Assembly (NCBI GenBank): GCA_021795535.1
Contig: JAJYPG010000073.1
Span: forward strand, 1 to 6,514
Direction of reading: 5' to 3'
From: Planctomycetota bacterium
GTDB lineage: Bacteria; Planctomycetota; Phycisphaerae; WQYP01
DNA: 6,514 bases
The notes under the pieces were generated by a model. That model ran no database searches. It saw only the letters and a list, made by a program, of their open reading frames with translations, and was not told the origin of the DNA. Position 1 is the stretch's first letter; the number at the start of each line of letters is the position of its first letter. This document shows, piece by piece, positions 1-5,656 of this stretch. A program made the translations under genes and the position numbers.

Positions 1-1
1 T

Positions 2-1000
2 CAGGCATTGCAAAATGCCGAATTGCCGAATTGCCGAATCTCCACCAATCCGCCCATGGGTTGTTTTGTCGCTACTACCGTTTGCGGCATGGATTTATCC
101 GAGCGCTTTTATCAGCAATACCGACTCAACGCGGACGCGGCGGATATCGATCTCATGCGGCGTATGCAGCCTTATGAGGTGCTATCCTTGCTCTACCGCC
201 GACATGGCTTTTCCGGTCCGGGGTATATGAATCTCACAACATGCGTCGGTTCCGCGATGGCCATTGGCGCTGCGTGTGATGCTATTCATGCGGGCCGTTG
301 TGAATTGGCCATTGCCGGTGGGGCCGAGGCGCTGTGCCAACTGTTGATAGCCGGCTTTAATTCTCTGCGTCTGGTTGCACCCGATGGCTGCCGGCCCTTT
401 GACCGCAATCGTCCGGGAATCACCGTCGGCGAAGGTTCGGCCATGCTGGTGTTGGAGTCCATGCAAAGTGTGCGGCGGCGTGGGGTAAATCCGATCGGTT
501 ATATCAAAGGCTTTTCCGCCACATGTGATGCGTATCACATCACCAAACCTGAACCGGCCGCAATGCAGGCAGTGCGGGCCATCCGGCAGGCCCTGCAAAA
601 AGCACGCCTTACACCGCAGCACCTTGATTACATCAATGCCCATGGCACCGGCACGCATGATAATGATGCCACAGAGGCCGTTGCCATCGCACAGGTATTC
701 GAATCATCTCCCGCTATTGCGCCGGTAAGTTCCACCAAGCGCCTCACTGGCCATACGTTTGGTGCTGCCGGGGCTATTGAGGCGGCGATCTGCCTGTTGG
801 CTTTGCGGCATGGTGTGTTGCCGCCCAATGCCGGATCTGTTGATCCCGATCCGCAATGTCATCTGCCGTTGGTGCGCACCGCAACATCCAAACCCATTAC
901 GACGGCGCTTTCCTGCAACCTCGCCTTTGGCGGAAATAATACCGCACTGGTATTTTCACGCGATGCCCAAGTAGCCACAGCGGCGGAGGAATTCGCATGA
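2..1000 (+). CDS. Beta-ketoacyl synthase, KAS II/FabF-like (KS-alpha of a KS/CLF pair), 5' partial
   Basis: This is a condensing enzyme of the thiolase fold. It would extend an acyl chain by decarboxylative Claisen condensation of malonyl-ACP. The catalytic triad is visible: Cys in NLTTCVGS (codon 242-244), His in NAHGTGT (641-643) and His in TKRLTGH (752-754, with its upstream Lys), followed by the FGGNN oxyanion-loop motif near the C terminus. The cysteine normally lies near residue 160 of about 410, but only about 80 codons precede it here. The frame is open to the window edge, and the residues QALQNAEL fit the usual pre-strand helix, so roughly 80-85 N-terminal residues lie upstream. The TTG at 8 is not the start. 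The stop overlaps the next gene (ATGA, 997-1000), implying translational coupling. The partner gene suggests a polyketide or aryl polyene pathway rather than housekeeping fatty acid synthesis; this is inference. Confidence 0.94.
   Translation, partial: QALQNAELPNCRISTNPPMGCFVATTVCGMDLSERFYQQYRLNADAADIDLMRRMQPYEVLSLLYRRHGFSGPGYMNLTTCVGSAMAIGAACDAIHAGRCELAIAGGAEALCQLLIAGFNSLRLVAPDGCRPFDRNRPGITVGEGSAMLVLESMQSVRRRGVNPIGYIKGFSATCDAYHITKPEPAAMQAVRAIRQALQKARLTPQHLDYINAHGTGTHDNDATEAVAIAQVFESSPAIAPVSSTKRLTGHTFGAAGAIEAAICLLALRHGVLPPNAGSVDPDPQCHLPLVRTATSKPITTALSCNLAFGGNNTALVFSRDAQVATAAEEFA
16..39. repeat. Three perfect tandem copies of an 8-bp unit (TGCCGAAT) inside the ketosynthase gene
   Basis: TGCCGAAT occurs at 16-23, 24-31 and 32-39. 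The unit is not a multiple of three, so gaining or losing one copy would shift the frame, whereas the present three copies (24 bases, eight codons) keep the downstream ketosynthase frame. It encodes a non-conserved linker just before the strand MGCFVATT. Confidence 0.9.
985..990 (+). promoter_or_regulatory. Ribosome binding site for the second ketosynthase-like gene
   Basis: GGAGGA lies six bases before the ATG at 997, inside the 3' end of the preceding gene. Together with the ATGA overlap it fixes the start of the second gene. Confidence 0.85.
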
Positions 1001-1902
1001 ATGTAGTAAAAATGGCGGTCTGCGGTTGGGGGATTTACAGTGATCAATTTGCTAACGCCGCCGTTCTAACCGCATCGGTGCAAAAGCTTATGGGTAACAC
1101 CGAGTCCACCGCATGTGCTGCATCAACCGGCGATAGAACCCAATCGCTCTTTCCAGACTTGGATTCGGCCATACATGCCCTGGATGAAGTCAGTCAACAC
1201 GCTTTTCGTGCGTTGCATGAAGCTCTGAGCAGCGCCGAGACCATAACGCCGGATCGCACCGCGTTGCTGCTTTTATCCACCTGGGGACCAATGGACAACA
1301 CCGTGGGCTTTTTAAACAGCATGTTGGATGCCGATGGGCGCTATGCTTCGCCCCGGCTTTTCACGCGCTCCGTATATTCCACAGTAGCTTCTCATGCTGC
1401 CATTTATTTTGGCATTCATGGCCCGTGTGAAACGCTGGCCCAAGGGCAGTGGCCCATCTGTTGCGTTTTGGATCGCGCTGCGGATTTACTGGCCTGCGGC
1501 CATGTGGATTATGTTGTTGCATGCTGGGCCGATCAGGCATCCGCAGTTGCTAAAGACTTGTGCCGACGTTCCGTTGTCGGCCTTGATCGGAAGGAATTCT
1601 CCCGGTTTACATCCGATGAAACCGGCTACGGCGCCGTCGCAATTGTGCTCAAACGAATCGCGGACGCGTCATCCGGCAATATCCTCTTGGAAATCCCTGA
1701 CCATACCGCTGCACTCGCCGCCACGACCGCCCCTGGTGCAAAACTGAAGATTCACAGTTTCCCCACCGACAGTGCCGCTCACCTTGCCGTTGCCATCGCC
1801 ACCGCCGTAGCCGGAAAACCACCCGTTCAATACACCGAGACCCATTCGCGCGGTTCCGCACGCATTGTGCGTATTACATCGGTACCCAAAACACCGATGT
1901 AA
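997..1902 (+). CDS. Ketosynthase-like chain length factor (KS-beta-type), active-site Cys replaced by Gln, C-terminally reduced
   Basis: This 301-residue protein is related to ketosynthases but cannot be a normal one. Residues 142-169 (GPCETLAQGQ onward to ...ADLLACG) align without gaps to the FabF nucleophile segment (GPSISIATAC...ARIIAYG), and Gln151 falls exactly on the catalytic cysteine. This is the hallmark substitution of KS-beta/chain length factor subunits in type II polyketide synthases, where the partner KS does the condensation. Residues 205-220 (TSDETGYGAVAIVLKR) match the conserved E-G-A-LE strand. The second half is shortened: no HGTGT, KxxxGH or FGGN motif can be found, and the chain ends about 100 residues early. 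The start is set by GGAGGA and the four-base overlap with the catalytic KS gene. The likely role is a heterodimer partner controlling chain length or stabilising the KS; an aryl polyene-type CLF is the closest analogy. A decaying paralogue is less likely given the uninterrupted frame. Confidence 0.82.
   Translation: MNVVKMAVCGWGIYSDQFANAAVLTASVQKLMGNTESTACAASTGDRTQSLFPDLDSAIHALDEVSQHAFRALHEALSSAETITPDRTALLLLSTWGPMDNTVGFLNSMLDADGRYASPRLFTRSVYSTVASHAAIYFGIHGPCETLAQGQWPICCVLDRAADLLACGHVDYVVACWADQASAVAKDLCRRSVVGLDRKEFSRFTSDETGYGAVAIVLKRIADASSGNILLEIPDHTAALAATTAPGAKLKIHSFPTDSAAHLAVAIATAVAGKPPVQYTETHSRGSARIVRITSVPKTPM
1874..1902 (+). terminator. 10-bp perfect inverted repeat across the stop codon of the CLF-like gene
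   Basis: TTACATCGGT (1874-1883) pairs with ACCGATGTAA (1893-1902), with a 9-base loop. The TAA stop is the last part of the right arm. No T-run follows (AAGTTATTG), so this is a candidate U-tract-less terminator or 3'-end protecting hairpin, not a classical intrinsic terminator. Confidence 0.5.
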
Positions 1903-2166
1903 AAGTTATTGTCATCCGGTCACGGCCTTATTTAAAACATCTGCATGCCACTAAAAGCAAGCGTCCCAAAATGCTGTTGGCGATAATCCAGACCACACTC
2001 TTTACGCTACCACGGCTCGTCCGCGGCTGCGAAGCTGAGTCCTCGGCTCTACCGAAGCGGTTCGTTTTTCGTTCCCAGCGCTTTACACCGTTACGCCCGC
2101 GTGAACATTTGATAACGGTCATTCGCAGAAGCGACGTTGGGCCTATTAACGCTTTTGCGGTGGGCG
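1903..2166. other. Structured intergenic region between the converging KS operon and trxA
   Basis: I see no convincing gene here. The stretch holds several short inverted repeats: AGCTGA/TCGGCT at 2033-2038 and 2043-2048 (one G-T pair), CGAA/TTCG at 2053-2056 and 2061-2064 followed by five T, ACCGTTA/TAACGGT at 2087-2093 and 2113-2119, and TAACGC/GCGTTA at 2147-2152 and 2164-2169. It could be a paired terminator region for convergent operons, a dispersed repeat element, or an unrecognised small RNA. The open frames crossing it have no ribosome binding site and protein-unlike composition. Confidence 0.5.
2021..2069 (+). terminator. Possible intrinsic terminator of the ketosynthase operon
   Basis: CCGC (2021-2024) can pair with GCGG (2057-2060) around an inner hairpin at 2033-2048. 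Alternatively CGAA-GCGG-TTCG forms a small hairpin at 2053-2064. Five T follow at 2065-2069. The stems are short and the site is about 120-165 bases past the stop codon, so support is weak. Confidence 0.27.
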
Positions 2167-2169
2167 TTA
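2147..2169 (-). terminator. Inverted repeat across the trxA stop codon
   Basis: On the minus strand TAACGC, beginning with the TAA stop itself, can pair with GCGTTA after an 11-base loop. No U-tract follows (ATAGGCCC). It may be a weak end-of-transcript hairpin. Confidence 0.3.
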
Positions 2170-2502
2170 TTTAGCCACCAGCGAATCCAGCGCGGCCTTG
2201 AATTCGCGTTCAGGCTGAAGCCCCACGAACTTCTTGGCAATCTGTCCTTTATTAAACAGTATGACCGTTGGAATTGCGCTGATATTAAACTTCATGGCGA
2301 TATTACGGTTAGCATCGGTATCAACCTTACCGACTTTTACTTTGCCTTGATACTCGGTGGCGAGCTTTTCAATAGTGGGGGCCAGCATGCGGCAGGGGCC
2401 GCACCATTCGGCCCAGAAATCTACAAGCACTGGTTCGCTGTTATCCAAAACCTGCTGCTGAAAGTTTGCATCAGTGAGGGTTAAAACGTTTTCGCTGGCC
2501 AT
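2167..2502 (-). CDS. trxA: Thioredoxin
   Basis: This is a cytosolic thiol-disulfide oxidoreductase of 111 residues, the usual length for thioredoxin 1. It reduces protein disulfides and is itself recharged by NADPH-dependent thioredoxin reductase, which is not in the window. The sequence shows the FWAEWCGPC active site (Cys34 and Cys37), the buried Asp in VLVDFW, the KVDTDAN segment, the cis-proline loop SAIPT (Pro78) and the C-terminal F-G-L strand and helix. The ATG at 2502 is chosen over the in-frame TTG at 2517 because GGAGA sits eight bases before the ATG and would overlap the start of the longer form, and because MASENVLTLTDANF matches the family N terminus. It appears to be a single-gene transcript with its own promoter, divergent from the phhB operon and convergent with the ketosynthase operon. 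Confidence 0.97.
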   Translation of the reverse strand: MASENVLTLTDANFQQQVLDNSEPVLVDFWAEWCGPCRMLAPTIEKLATEYQGKVKVGKVDTDANRNIAMKFNISAIPTVILFNKGQIAKKFVGLQPEREFKAALDSLVAK

Positions 2503-2510
2503 AGCCAATT

Positions 2511-2515
2511 TCTCC
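2511..2515 (-). promoter_or_regulatory. Ribosome binding site of trxA
   Basis: The minus strand reads GGAGA eight bases before the ATG at 2502. It lies inside the first codons of the alternative TTG-started form and so favours the ATG start. Confidence 0.75.
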
Positions 2516-2553
2516 AAATGTCTCTGCCGCCATTACTCAAAAGCGACATGGAA

Positions 2554-2582
2554 ATGCTAGACGCGCAATGGCCAAGTGTCAA
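2554..2582 (-). promoter_or_regulatory. Sigma-70-type promoter of trxA
   Basis: The minus strand carries a perfect TTGACA -35 box (2577-2582), a 17-base spacer and a TAGCAT -10 box (2554-2559, four of six matches). Transcription would start near 2547, giving a leader of about 45 bases before trxA. Confidence 0.7.
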
Positions 2583-2601
2583 ATCGGGGTTTTATTTCGG
2601 G

Positions 2602-2748
2602 TTAATGGGAGGTGCCCGTTTTCATCGGGAAGTCGTTAACCTGCGATTCGGCATACCTCTGCGGGGCGGGAACAATGAGCGGCAACGGAAAAACAGCCTT
2701 GCCGGCGGTAATAATGTCGTATCGCACGCTCGGCGGCGATAAATCCAT
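2602..2748 (-). CDS. Possible small protein of 48 residues, function unknown
   Basis: I do not recognise this protein. The frame starts at an ATG with GGAGA five bases upstream (2754-2758) and ends at a TAA just before the trxA -35 box. The product begins MDLSPPSVRYDIITAGKAVF, continues with a short proline-rich hydrophobic stretch (residues 21-29, PLPLIVPAP) and ends polar. About two thirds of its codons end in G or C, as in neighbouring real genes. It has no signal peptide and is too short for a convincing membrane helix. It sits between divergent trxA and phhB on the same strand as trxA and could be a leader gene for it. Against it: the frame stays open far upstream antisense to phhB, so openness alone means little, and the promoter candidate (TATAAC at 2788-2793, poor -35) is weak. 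Confidence 0.4.
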   Translation of the reverse strand: MDLSPPSVRYDIITAGKAVFPLPLIVPAPQRYAESQVNDFPMKTGTSH

Positions 2749-2765
2749 GGCAATCTCCGGTGCAA

Positions 2766-2795
2766 TCGACCACACCTTTGATCGTTGGTTATAAT
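2766..2795 (+). promoter_or_regulatory. Sigma-70-type promoter of the phhB-GT-queA operon
   Basis: A perfect TATAAT -10 box (2790-2795) lies 18 bases after TCGACC (2766-2771), which matches four of six bases of the -35 consensus. Transcription would start near 2802, giving a leader of only about 20 bases before phhB. Confidence 0.7.
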
Positions 2796-2809
2796 GTTGG
2801 TGGAAGAAA

Positions 2810-2814
2810 AAGGA
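2810..2814 (+). promoter_or_regulatory. Ribosome binding site of phhB
   Basis: AAGGA lies nine bases before the ATG at 2824. It directly abuts the earlier in-frame ATG at 2815 and follows the one at 2785, so it selects 2824 as the start. Confidence 0.7.
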
Positions 2815-2823
2815 ATGCTGAAC

Positions 2824-3171
2824 ATGGCAAAAAAGACTAAACCGATGGATTTCACGCGCCGTAAGTGTAAAGCCTGCGAAGGCGGGGCTAAACCCTACTC
2901 TGAAAAGCAGATTAACAAACTCCTGAAATCTCTTCCCGATTGGGAATTTCGCAACGGTTCGCTGGTTCGGGCGTTTGAATTTATGAACTTCTACCAGACC
3001 ATGGCCTTTGTTAATACGGTCGCGTGGCTGGCGAATATGGAGAATCATCATCCGGATATGGAGGTTGGTTACAGCCGTTGCGTGATACGGTATAACACCC
3101 ACGCCATCGGTGGAATATCGGAAAATGATTTTATTTGCGCCGCCAAGATCAATGCGATCCTGGCGCTGTAA
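2824..3171 (+). CDS. phhB: Pterin-4a-carbinolamine dehydratase
   Basis: This protein dehydrates 4a-hydroxytetrahydrobiopterin to quinonoid dihydropterin, regenerating the cofactor of aromatic amino acid hydroxylases; in other bacteria members can serve other pterin roles. The 115-residue length is typical. The family signature is clear: ENHHPD at residues 73-78 with the catalytic histidines 75 and 76, Tyr83, the third histidine in NTHAIGG (His93), and Asp102 in SENDF. The N-terminal KCKACEGG (residues 14-21) matches the CxxCEGG lead found in many bacterial members, and PDWEF (38-42) is the usual conserved Trp segment. ATG 2824 fits the ribosome binding site and family length. No phenylalanine hydroxylase gene is present; instead it leads an operon with a glycosyltransferase 24 bases downstream and queA, so its physiological substrate here is open. 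Confidence 0.95.
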   Translation: MAKKTKPMDFTRRKCKACEGGAKPYSEKQINKLLKSLPDWEFRNGSLVRAFEFMNFYQTMAFVNTVAWLANMENHHPDMEVGYSRCVIRYNTHAIGGISENDFICAAKINAILAL

Positions 3172-3195
3172 ACAAGGCGTCATGAGAAGGAAGTT

Positions 3196-4458
3196 ATGGC
3201 CGAAATATCCAATAAAAAACGTAAAGTGCTCATTCTTTCCGCCTCCGCCGGTACCGGGCATGTGCGGGCCGCGGATGCTCTTTTACAGATATGTCAAAAG
3301 CACCCCGGCGTAGGGGAGGTGCAGCATTGGGATATGCTGAAATATACCACCCGGCTGTTTCGGCATATTTACTCGCAGGTATATCTGGACTTAATTAACA
3401 AAGCCCCGCGTATGCTGGGCTGGATTTACGATACCTTTGATACGCCGTGGCGCAATGAAAAAATGCGTATGGCGTTTGAAAAATTCAACGCCGGCCCGTT
3501 CCTCAAGGCGGCCATGGCCTTTGAGCCGGATCATATTATCTGCACCCATTTCACGCCTGCCAGCCTTCTGGGCTGGTTGTATGAAAAGGGTAAAATCCCT
3601 GTCAAACCGGCCATTGTGGTTACAGATTATGACTGCCACGCCATGTGGCTGAACCGCACGTATCAGCAATATTTTGTTCTGCTGGATGAAACCCGCGAGT
3701 TTTTGGTACAGCTCGGTATTGACCCGGCCCGTATAATCATGTCCGGCATTCCGATTGATCCGGTTTTCATGGAAAATAAATCCCGATCAGAAGTATGCCG
3801 TAAGCTTGGTCTGGCGGATGATCTTTTTACAATTCTCGTTTCCGCCGGTGGTTACGGTGTCGGCCCTGTCGAAGCACTATTGACTGAATTGCTTAAAATA
3901 AAGCGGCCGGTGCAACTCGTTGTGATTGCCGGACGCAGTGAAGAATTAAAACAGCATCTGGATCAGATTGCCGTCAGGCAAAATCGCAATTCATCCGCCC
4001 GGGTGGTTTCTGTTGGCTTTACCCCGCTGATGGATGAATATATGGCGGCGGCGGACATGTTGTTGGGCAAGCCCGGCGGCCTGACCACCAGCGAGGCCAT
4101 GGCGAGAAATCTGCCGTTGTGTATTGTAAATCCCATTCCGGGGCAGGAGGAACGTAACTCCGCTCATCTTCTGGAATTGGGCGTTGCCATTCGCAGCAAC
4201 AATCTGCCGACGCTGGCATGGAAAATTCAAAAACTTATTGACGATCCACAACGTCTGGCACGCATGAGGGAAAACACGCGGCTGCTGGCTCACCCGGAAG
4301 CGGCACAGACCATCGTCAACACGGTTCTGAGTCTGCCGTTGGATGCCGAATCGGACGATATGCCCAAGCGGCGGCCATTTTTTTCGGGCCGCTGGGCGAG
4401 ATCCCGCATGTTACGCAAACGCCGGCTCAGTAAAGTCAGTATTGCCCAGCCTTCCTGA
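3196..4458 (+). CDS. GT28 glycosyltransferase, MGDG synthase / UgtP-like (glycosyl diacylglycerol type)
   Basis: The family transfers a hexose from a UDP-sugar to a lipid acceptor, typically diacylglycerol, at the inner face of the membrane. The 420 residues form a two-domain GT-B fold. The N-terminal MGDG-synthase domain starts with the strand KVLILSASAGTGHVRAADAL (residues 10-29; GTGH with His22 is the catalytic/acceptor-site motif) and includes CTHFTPASLLGW (116-127) and TDYDCH (143-148). The C-terminal donor-binding domain has VSAGGYGVGP (215-224), GKPGGLTTSEA (291-301, the GT28 nucleotide-sugar motif) and PIPGQEERN (313-321). The last 30 residues form a strongly basic tail that may bind anionic membrane. 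AGAAGGAAG just before the ATG serves as the ribosome binding site. Sugar and acceptor cannot be read from the sequence; MurG-like muropeptide transfer is less likely because of the TDYDCH and PGQEERN motifs. Confidence 0.9.
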   Translation: MAEISNKKRKVLILSASAGTGHVRAADALLQICQKHPGVGEVQHWDMLKYTTRLFRHIYSQVYLDLINKAPRMLGWIYDTFDTPWRNEKMRMAFEKFNAGPFLKAAMAFEPDHIICTHFTPASLLGWLYEKGKIPVKPAIVVTDYDCHAMWLNRTYQQYFVLLDETREFLVQLGIDPARIIMSGIPIDPVFMENKSRSEVCRKLGLADDLFTILVSAGGYGVGPVEALLTELLKIKRPVQLVVIAGRSEELKQHLDQIAVRQNRNSSARVVSVGFTPLMDEYMAAADMLLGKPGGLTTSEAMARNLPLCIVNPIPGQEERNSAHLLELGVAIRSNNLPTLAWKIQKLIDDPQRLARMRENTRLLAHPEAAQTIVNTVLSLPLDAESDDMPKRRPFFSGRWARSRMLRKRRLSKVSIAQPS

Positions 4459-4467
4459 TTGTGATTC

Positions 4468-5610
4468 ATGTTGTATACCGATGAACTTGATTATGCGCTT
4501 CCGCCGGAATTAATTGCCCGTAACCCCGTGCATCCGCGGGATCACAGCCGCCTGTTGGTCTATCGCCGCAGTGTCGATTGCATTGAAGATTGTCTTTTTT
4601 CCGACCTGCCGCAACTGCTTGCCCCCGGCGATCTGCTGGTTGCCAATGATACGCGCGTGCTGCCGGCCAAACTCACGCTACGCAAGGAATCCGGCGGTAT
4701 AATCACCGGGCTTTTTATTGCTGAACTATTACCAGGTAAATGGCGTGTCATGTTGCGCACCCGTGGCCGCGCAGCACCGGGCCTGCGCCTTGTCGTAACG
4801 GCGGAACGCTCAAATGCCTGCGTTTACTTAAAATTATTGGAACGTGAATCGGAAAAAGGGCAATGGCTTGTGGAGGTCAGTGACACGCGGCCGGCGTATG
4901 AGGTATTGGCTCGAATTGGCCAAGTGCCCTTGCCGCCATACATCGAAAAAGCGCGGGATAAAAGCAGAAAAACCGCGGTAAATGATACCGAGTGTACATT
5001 GCCACAGGCAGGTCGACAGGGTGATTGGATGGGGGACCAATGTTGTGATGCGGAAAGCTATCAAACCATTTATGCCCGTTCAGCGGGTGCCCTGGCGGCT
5101 CCAACCGCCGGCCTGCATTTCACTCCCGAAGTGTTTGCGGCTCTGACTCAACGCCAGATACTCCGTGCGTTTGTCACGCTGCATGTCGGCCTGGGAACAT
5201 TTCTTCCCGTCGAAGCGGCCACGTTGGATAAGCACCCCATGCACGCGGAATCATTCATGATTCCGCGTGCCACCGTGGAGAGTATTCGCCGGCACAAAGC
5301 CGCGCAAAGTCGAATTGTGCTGGTCGGTACCACCACCGTTCGTACCCTGGAAACCATGGCCCACGCCATTCTGGATACGTCCAGGCCCGCGGAAGATTTA
5401 TCGGGTTCCACGAATTTACTGATTCAACCTGGTTACGTTTTTCAACTCACCGACGCGTTGATTACTAATTTTCACTTGCCGCGCAGTACATTGCTGGCAT
5501 TGGTCGGGGCGTTAACAGGTCTTTCCAGGCTCAAAGATATTTATCAGCACGCCATAACTCGGCGTTATCGTTTCTACAGTTTCGGCGACGCCATGCTGAT
5601 TTTACCCTGA
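4468..5610 (+). CDS. queA: S-adenosylmethionine:tRNA ribosyltransferase-isomerase, with an internal insertion
   Basis: QueA transfers and isomerises the ribosyl moiety of AdoMet onto 7-aminomethyl-7-deazaguanine in tRNA, giving epoxyqueuosine. Family motifs run the full length: LPPELIARNP (11-20), RDHSRLLVY (24-32), APGDLLVANDTRVLPAKL (52-69), GQVPLPPYIEKA (151-162), YQTIYA and AAPTAGLHF (198-218), TLHVGLGTFLPV (237-248), HPMHAE (256-261), VGTTTVRTLE (286-295), LITNFHLPRSTLLALV (331-346) and YRFYSFGDAML (367-377). At 380 residues it is longer than the usual 340-355. The excess is a polar, Cys-containing stretch at about 163-196 between PPYIEKA and YQTIYA, and the normal Arg before YQT is Ser197. 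It starts nine bases after the glycosyltransferase stop with only a weak ribosome binding site, which suggests translational coupling. No other queuosine genes are in the window. Confidence 0.97.
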   Translation: MLYTDELDYALPPELIARNPVHPRDHSRLLVYRRSVDCIEDCLFSDLPQLLAPGDLLVANDTRVLPAKLTLRKESGGIITGLFIAELLPGKWRVMLRTRGRAAPGLRLVVTAERSNACVYLKLLERESEKGQWLVEVSDTRPAYEVLARIGQVPLPPYIEKARDKSRKTAVNDTECTLPQAGRQGDWMGDQCCDAESYQTIYARSAGALAAPTAGLHFTPEVFAALTQRQILRAFVTLHVGLGTFLPVEAATLDKHPMHAESFMIPRATVESIRRHKAAQSRIVLVGTTTVRTLETMAHAILDTSRPAEDLSGSTNLLIQPGYVFQLTDALITNFHLPRSTLLALVGALTGLSRLKDIYQHAITRRYRFYSFGDAMLILP

Positions 5611-5632
5611 TGGATAACTACCATCGTCAGGG
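5605..5632. terminator. Inverted repeat spanning the queA stop, between convergent genes
   Basis: CCCTGA (5605-5610, including the TGA stop) pairs with TCAGGG (5627-5632). The stem can be extended by TGG/CCA with a three-base bulge. Neither strand has a U-tract after the stem, so its role as a bidirectional terminator is plausible but unproven. Confidence 0.4.
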
Positions 5633-5656
5633 CAGAACCGTTGATCCTCTCAATAT

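Noticed and set aside
8..10. TTG as the start of the first ketosynthase
   Set aside because: The frame is open upstream to the window edge, about 80 family residues would be missing, and no ribosome binding site is visible.
16..39. Frameshift in the ketosynthase caused by the 8-bp repeat
   Set aside because: Residues before the repeat (QALQNAEL) and after it (MGCFVATT) both fit the family in the same frame, so the gene appears intact across the repeat.
182..658. Minus-strand frame of 158 codons within the ketosynthase gene
   Set aside because: It is antisense to the catalytic ketosynthase motifs, has a Cys/His/Arg-rich shadow composition and no ribosome binding site.
1971..2174. Plus-strand frame of 67 codons in the gap before trxA
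   Set aside because: No ribosome binding site, Arg-rich unlike protein sequence, and it runs through inverted repeats and the trxA stop.
2503..2517. Longer thioredoxin starting at TTG 2517
   Set aside because: The Shine-Dalgarno sequence would lie within its first codons, and the extra MEKLA residues are not part of the family.
2612..2794. Plus-strand frame of 60 codons before phhB
   Set aside because: Its GTG directly touches the purine-rich stretch, so spacing is wrong; it runs over the promoter and overlaps the better minus-strand candidate.
2785..2823. Earlier ATG starts for phhB at 2785 and 2815
   Set aside because: 2785 lies upstream of the predicted transcription start and overlaps the -10 box; 2815 directly abuts the AAGGA site. 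The family length fits 2824.
2749..3261. Long minus-strand frame antisense to phhB
   Set aside because: The protein has low-complexity, protein-unlike composition and mirrors the phhB codons. Only its last 48 codons, with their own start and binding site, were kept as a weak candidate.
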